Positions 59,068 to 64,000 of a DNA stretch of 64,000 bases are shown one piece after another. A program made the position numbers and the translations under genes. The notes under the pieces are model-generated. The model searched no databases. It was not told where the DNA came from and saw only the letters and a program-made list of their open reading frames with translations. Source of the DNA: Spinacia oleracea (Eukaryota; Streptophyta; Magnoliopsida; Caryophyllales; Amaranthaceae); assembly GCF_020520425.1 (NCBI RefSeq), contig NC_079490.1, positions 2,790,001 through 2,854,000 of the forward strand. Direction: 5' to 3'. How positions within the stretch are numbered: the first letter of the stretch is position 1; the number at the start of each line of letters is the position of its first letter.

Positions 59068-60301
59068 TGTATGTTCTGGAGAAGCTTGAGCTTGTATGAT
59101 GGCTAGTAAGTCTGCGTTCTCTACTCTTGCAGTATTTGGATTTTTGAAGGCTTAACATAATACATTTTGTATTTGTTTGGTTGTGGAAAGCTCTATTGAT
59201 TCTTGATGTAATTAGGATTTGTTCTGTTTTTTAAGGGAAAATAAGTTCAGAAAAGATAAATTCAGAAAAAATCAGTGAAAATCAGGTGAATAGAGTGCAT
59301 CCTTAGTGTTTAACACAAGTCACATAGGGTTTCTTCCAACATTTCTTCCTGTATTAGGTGTTTCTTCTAAAAATCAGTGAAAATCAGGTGAATATAACGC
59401 ATCCTTCAGCTACTTGTATTCATCCATGCTATTTCTTCCAACATTTCTCCCTGTATTAGGTGTTTTTTTGGGGGGTTGAAAGAAGCAATTCTCGTCTCCT
59501 CGGCCTTCTAATAAGACTAGGATGGTAACGTCGGTAAGAGTAAAGGACTATAAGGTGTCTTGTAGTCTTGATTATAGTTTATAAATATTAATCTGGTCTG
59601 ATTTGGTGTGATCTACTCTCCCATTTTGCTAAATTTTGATAGTACTTGATCATTGATCGATCTATAAGGAAAAAAATAGTCGAGAAGAACCTTATTAGGT
59701 TTGACTTGACTTGTAGTTTTCAATTAATTTAATTTTCGTACTTTTTATTAGTACAAATTAAAGATACTTGACAATAAGCAAACACAAATTAAACTCTTAT
59801 CCGAGATGAAACAAGTTATAATCGAGTAATTACCTTGATGATTCAATAGGAATAAGATGAGTAGGATTGTAAGAGTGTATTGTATTAGGGAATTAGCCTT
59901 TATCCTTCTTCCATTATCAACAAGGCTAATATGTTAAGCTAGCTCAAGTTGACTCATCCGGGATTATAGATTAACAGAACATTTCTCCATACCATGTAAA
60001 TAAAACAATTGTATTATTGTTATCCTTACTGAATTTTTTTTAAAGAAAAACTTAAAATGTGGAGTAATGTAATTAAGTTAGGTAATTAGCTTAGTCAACA
60101 ATTGAGGTAATATAATCATGCTAGTTAACCAATTGTACTATTGTAGAATGCTAAAAGCACGACATATACAAATGTGATTAACACCATCCAATATAGTAAA
60201 AAGTTACTATTACCTTTGGAGTAAAACTAACAAAATATAACTGAATAAGCTCAGACAAGTATGAACAACTGTAAACACCATCCAATATAGTAAAAAGTTA
60301 C
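59068..60301. other. Spacer between PPR gene and retrotransposon
   Basis: Holds a remnant of the AAGTTCAG MITE family (59215-59305), a short duplication (TTTCTTCCAACATTTCT at about 59331 and 59428), and a 29 bp direct repeat (ACACCATCCAATATAGTAAA at about 60181 and 60275), the second copy touching the LTR. No gene was seen. Confidence 0.45.
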
Positions 60302-60727
60302 TGTTTGGGCTCCCAATTGATTCTCTATTGGGCCACTAAGTCCAAAGCCCAATGGCTCTAAACAAACAGTATCAAACCCACCAATGGCTAGTCAGCCATC
60401 CATCAAGGCCCAAGGCCCAATAGCAATAAATGACCTATGGGCATTTATTGTGCAAACACTATAAATAGGCCGCCAAGGCTCACACCTCAAGGTACGTCGA
60501 ATTTACCGCCTTAAGACTACTCTTCTAGAGAACTTCTCTCTAGAATCCGAGCATCATTCTTACTTAGGCATCGGAGGGGCTTTCCTCGGAAACACCCCCG
60601 AGGCTAGTAACTTTGCTATTGTGCAGGTGAATTCGGACTCCACTCATTCAAACAAGCAAGATCTTCAACACATACAAAAGGGCCTTCATTCGAAGCCCAT
60701 TGTTTCCATCTTTACAACACCGGAACA
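60302..60727 (+). repeat. 5' LTR of Ty3/gypsy retrotransposon
   Basis: A 426 bp block from TGTTTGGGCTCC to CCGGAACA, directly followed by a primer-binding site. It contains TATAAATAGGC (60470) as promoter. TG...CA ends are as expected. The 3' LTR lies outside the window, so LTR identity cannot be measured here. Confidence 0.85.
60470..60477 (+). promoter_or_regulatory. LTR TATA box
   Basis: TATAAATA inside the 5' LTR, about 258 bp before its end, a plausible core promoter for the genomic RNA of the retrotransposon. Confidence 0.6.
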
Positions 60728-60729
60728 AT

Positions 60730-60747
60730 TTGGCGCCGTCTGTGGGG
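60730..60747 (+). other. Primer-binding site
   Basis: TGGCGCCGTCTGTGGGGA, 2 bp after the LTR. Sequences of the TGGCGCCGT type are typical tRNA-primer sites of plant Tat/Athila-like Ty3/gypsy elements. The exact tRNA is not assigned. Confidence 0.75.
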
Positions 60748-60797
60748 AAGAACACTTCAAAGCCTTTGAAAGACATCAATCACCTCTTTCCGCGAAA

Positions 60798-63700
60798 ATG
60801 GTGAACGATGTTGTTAACAACAATGACGACGATATGATGGTGCGGTCAGATTCAGAATCTGACCAAGAGGGGCACCCTCAATCGATGGCGAGGTCACAGC
60901 CAAGCAGAGCTACGACCGCCACAAATGCAGGACCTCCGATTCCAACTAGGGAAGAGCTCACTGCGGCCATGACCATCATGCAAAACTTCCTCTTCAATGA
61001 GAAGCAGCAAGGGCTGGCAAATGACCGCAGAGAAGAGAGGAGGACCAGGCGAAGGCTGAACGAGCCACCCAGTGTGGAAGTGTCCAGACCCGAACGAGAA
61101 CTCCTTCCCTTGACAGGTACACACTTGACGTCGAGGTGGATGGAAAGCACGTGGGACACCCAAAAAAGGGCACAACAGCAACCAGATTGGTTTGCGAGAC
61201 CATCGCCTACTCCAACAGCTCTCCAAAGCGAATCAACTACTCGTAACACTCGGATCCGAAGCTCGGTGCTCAGCAGGTTGAGACCCTCGGTCCATTCAAG
61301 GTTAAGACCTTCGATCCATACGAGACTCGGGGTAGGTGAGTCGAGCAGGTCTGGCGAACGACCCGAGGTCAGTAGCCGAGAAAGAAGAAGAGACAGGAGG
61401 CATGATCGAACCCCTAGCCCCCATCGTACGCCCGAGCGTTCTAATCACAGAACCTCGGCAAACGAAGGCATCAGGGCTAGACTCGGGAAAAGAATCATGA
61501 CTCCTACGTCATCCCCTTTCTCGGACGAGCTGATCATGGAAGAGATACCGAAAGTAAGACTGCCAGCGCACCTAACCTACAGCGGAATCACAGATCCGAG
61601 GGATCATGTCATCTCATACGAACAGCAAATGTTCTTGAGTCCCTACTCCGAAGCATGTTGGTGTAAATACTTCCCAACCACGCTAACCGGAGTGGCGGGA
61701 GAGTGGTTTAGATCGCTGCCGAAGGGATCGATCAAGAGCTGGAAAAAGCTGAAAAAGAGATTCTGCACACAGTTCGTGAGCAACAATCGCCCCGAGCGAA
61801 CCACAGCAGAACTGACCTCAATCCAACAAGAAAGAGACGAAAGTCTGAGAGAATTCATGGCCAGATTCATGAAAGAATCAACAAACATACCAAACTTGCA
61901 GCCAGACGTGGCCATCTTCGCCTTGAAGCACGCGCTCCAGGAAGGGAAGTTCCGTGACGAACTCTCAATGAAGAACCCCTCCAAAATAGCTGACGTGCTC
62001 CAAATGGCCGATGCGTTCATCAGAACCGAAGAGTTCAACAAGGCCGCTGCAAAATTGAAGGGATCGTCAGATCCGAGGGACACAAAGAATAACCAGAGCA
62101 GGCCCGAGGGCGGCTCAAGGAAAGGGAAAGAGAAAGTAGGAGCTAGAGAGATGAGCCCGAAGAAAGACGGGAGAAGGGGTGAACTTCAACCCAAATACAC
62201 CAACTACACTCCACTAGCTCTGCCCCGAAAAGAGATATTTAGCCTCAACAGAAATGATGAAAAGTGGAAACTACCGGGGAAGCTCAAGTCCAACCCAGCT
62301 CGGAGAAACAAGAACAAGTGGTGCGAGTTCCATGATGACTTCGGTCACCATACCGAAGAGTGCAACTCGCTGAAAGACAACATTGAGGACCTCGTTCGCC
62401 GAGACTACCTGAAACAGTACTTGTTAGACCGAAGGGAGGAAAAAGAAAAGGCCGCAAGCGGCAAACAACACGAGCAACCCCAGAAAAGGGTCTACGAAGC
62501 AACAGGGCACAAGAAAAATGACATCCTAGTGGTGTTCGGGGGACAGAAGTCTGGCCAGGCCAGCAAAAAACACCTAAGAGCCCTCTCCCATCGGGTCAAC
62601 TTCAGCGCGGTTGGAGACAACCAACCACACCCCCCGAACATGACCTTCACTGCTGATGATTGCTTTGGAGTCCAGTACAAACATGACGATCCTCTGGTCA
62701 TTTCCATGGACCTCAACAACCACAACGTACATCGAGTGTTAGTCGACGGAGGAAGTGCCGTCAACATCATCTTCAGAAACTGCTTCGAGCAGCTGATCCT
62801 CGAAGAACCAGAGGAAGCACTGACGAAAGTCAGTTATCCTCTGATCGGATTCAACGGATCCGCAGCTATCCCTCGAGGAAAGATCACCCTGCCAGTCACA
62901 GTGGGCGAAGGCCAGGCAGCAAAAACCCTTCGGGACGAATTCTTGGTGATGGACTGCGACTCCGTATACAACGTAATCATGGGGAGAACCATGATTCACA
63001 AGATGCAAGCAGTCCCCTCCACATACCACCAGCTGATGATATACGTCTCGGATGCAGGATTCGCCGAACGAATCAGAGGTGATCAAGAAGTGGCGAGAAG
63101 AACCTGCCACACTGCTGTCCGAAAGCCCAAACTAGGGGACGGCCCCGAGGAGGAAAAAGGAGCTACGGGAGAGGAAAGCGAGGCAAAAAGGAGAAGAGCA
63201 AGCACGAGCAGCTTGTCTCCCGCGGAAGTTGATGCTCGCCCCGAAACCCTATCCCCCGAACCGGATCAAGAAATGGAGGATATCTTCCTCGAAGATGATT
63301 CAGACAGGAGCGTCCGAATAGGCAAGGGCCTAAGCTCGGGGCTCCGAATCGATTTGATCCGATTACTCAGGGATCATAAAGACATCTTTGCATGGTCAGC
63401 AGCAGATATGCCAGGGATAAATCCGAAGCTGATTTGTCACAAGCTGGATGTCAACGCTGAAGCTCGGCCAATCAAGCAAAAAAAGAGAAATTACTCCTCG
63501 GAGAAAAACAAAGCCATCGCCGAGGAGGTTAAAAAGTTGCAAGAGGCCGGATTCATCGAACCATGCATGTATCCGAAGTGGCTGGCCAACGTGGTGATGG
63601 TCAAGAAAGCGAACGGCTCATGGCGAATGTGCGTAGATTTCACAGATCTGAACCGAGCCTGCCCCAAAGACTGCTATCCCCTGCCAAGGATAGATCAACT

Positions 63701-64000
63701 GGTTGACTCCACCAGCGGCCATGCACTGCTCAGCTTCATGGATGCCTTTTCAGGCTACCACCAAGTATTCATGCACCCCGATGACAGGGCAAAGACAGCG
63801 TTCATCACAAGCGCAGGAGTGTTCAACTACAAAATGATGCCTTTCGGCTTGAAAAATGCCGGAGCCACCTACCAGAGGTTAGTTGACCACGTCTTCGCCG
63901 ACCAGAAAGGGAGGAATGTGGAGGTCTACGTGGATGACTCCATCGTAAAAAGCATCAAGGAGGAAGACCATGTCAAAGACTTGGCAGAGACCTTCGGAAA
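60798..64000 (+). CDS. Ty3/gypsy (Tat-type) gag-pol polyprotein, cut by window end
   Basis: One frame opens at ATG 60798 and stays open for 1067 codons to the window edge. Order seen: Arg/Ser-rich N-terminus; gag capsid region (GEWFRSLPKGSIKSWKKLKK, about residues 300-330); a zinc-knuckle-like CEFHDDFGHHTEEC near 510; an aspartic protease region with LVDGGSAVNII near 650; then reverse transcriptase with KWLANVVMVKKANGSWRMCV, DFTDLNRACPKDCYPLP, LLSFMDAFSGYHQ, MPFGLKNAGATYQR and the catalytic VYVDDSIVKS. The CPKDxYPLP and FGLKNAGATYQR phrasing is that of the Tat lineage. RNase H and integrase lie beyond the window. The lack of stops over 3.2 kb and the GC-richer, CDS-like composition suggest a fairly young copy. 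Confidence 0.93.
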   Translation, partial: MVNDVVNNNDDDMMVRSDSESDQEGHPQSMARSQPSRATTATNAGPPIPTREELTAAMTIMQNFLFNEKQQGLANDRREERRTRRRLNEPPSVEVSRPERELLPLTGTHLTSRWMESTWDTQKRAQQQPDWFARPSPTPTALQSESTTRNTRIRSSVLSRLRPSVHSRLRPSIHTRLGVGESSRSGERPEVSSRERRRDRRHDRTPSPHRTPERSNHRTSANEGIRARLGKRIMTPTSSPFSDELIMEEIPKVRLPAHLTYSGITDPRDHVISYEQQMFLSPYSEACWCKYFPTTLTGVAGEWFRSLPKGSIKSWKKLKKRFCTQFVSNNRPERTTAELTSIQQERDESLREFMARFMKESTNIPNLQPDVAIFALKHALQEGKFRDELSMKNPSKIADVLQMADAFIRTEEFNKAAAKLKGSSDPRDTKNNQSRPEGGSRKGKEKVGAREMSPKKDGRRGELQPKYTNYTPLALPRKEIFSLNRNDEKWKLPGKLKSNPARRNKNKWCEFHDDFGHHTEECNSLKDNIEDLVRRDYLKQYLLDRREEKEKAASGKQHEQPQKRVYEATGHKKNDILVVFGGQKSGQASKKHLRALSHRVNFSAVGDNQPHPPNMTFTADDCFGVQYKHDDPLVISMDLNNHNVHRVLVDGGSAVNIIFRNCFEQLILEEPEEALTKVSYPLIGFNGSAAIPRGKITLPVTVGEGQAAKTLRDEFLVMDCDSVYNVIMGRTMIHKMQAVPSTYHQLMIYVSDAGFAERIRGDQEVARRTCHTAVRKPKLGDGPEEEKGATGEESEAKRRRASTSSLSPAEVDARPETLSPEPDQEMEDIFLEDDSDRSVRIGKGLSSGLRIDLIRLLRDHKDIFAWSAADMPGINPKLICHKLDVNAEARPIKQKKRNYSSEKNKAIAEEVKKLQEAGFIEPCMYPKWLANVVMVKKANGSWRMCVDFTDLNRACPKDCYPLPRIDQLVDSTSGHALLSFMDAFSGYHQVFMHPDDRAKTAFITSAGVFNYKMMPFGLKNAGATYQRLVDHVFADQKGRNVEVYVDDSIVKSIKEEDHVKDLAETFG

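Noticed and set aside
60878-61249. Minus-strand open frames of 110-123 aa over the retrotransposon gag region, and similar ones at 61643-62083 and 62739-63110
   Set aside because: They lie antisense to the long open gag-pol frame, whose landmarks are clear. Their residues show no domain; they are frame shadows.

Overview
The window is nuclear DNA from a flowering plant. Its genes have many short exons with GT-AG introns and plant-specific families: a hydroxyproline O-arabinosyltransferase, a non-specific phospholipase C, SMG7, a PH-RhoGAP of the ROP-GAP type and a P-class PPR protein. Introns and spacers are AT-rich and full of plant transposons. The protein repertoire fits a core eudicot. 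The repeat style reminds me of Caryophyllales (spinach, beet, quinoa), but that is only an impression.

Layout. (1) 229-4127, + strand: a complete 8-exon HPAT gene, with a CACTA element in its last intron and a second one 160 bp past the stop. (2) 5567-9819, - strand: a 4-exon NPC2-like phospholipase C. (3) 9830-11640: spacer with small tandem repeats. (4) 11640-20640, - strand: SMG7, with 5 coding exons, a 5' UTR intron and two predicted introns in the 3' UTR; the second holds a solo LTR. (5) 20640-23390: AT-rich spacer with a diverged duplication and a minisatellite. (6) 23391-24557, - strand: a 2-exon phospholipase A2-family gene, probably with a 2.6 kb 5' UTR intron full of tandem repeats and a Stowaway MITE. 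(7) 27680-36400: a transposon graveyard holding a truncated LINE, CACTA, hAT, MULE and foldback elements, and several Helitrons, one carrying a decayed RPA1-like gene. (8) 36411-50825, - strand: a 22-exon PH-RhoGAP gene. (9) 51100-56868: repeat-rich spacer with a MULE nested in a Stowaway-like element. (10) 56869-59067, + strand: an intronless P-class PPR gene. (11) 60302-64000, + strand: LTR, primer-binding site and an open gag-pol frame of a Ty3/gypsy (Tat-type) retrotransposon that runs off the window.

The genes are independent housekeeping or signalling genes, not an operon-like system. SMG7 and the PH-RhoGAP lie near each other on one strand; as I recall, their Arabidopsis counterparts are adjacent (AT5G19400 and AT5G19390), which suggests old microsynteny. 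Exon borders were read by hand from splice signals, frame continuity and remembered family sequences, so single borders may be off. I recognised no tRNA, rRNA or CRISPR array, and no system that looks wholly new. The most interesting signals are SMG7 3' UTR architecture, the duplicated splice-acceptor array upstream of the PLA2 gene, and the gene-bearing Helitron.
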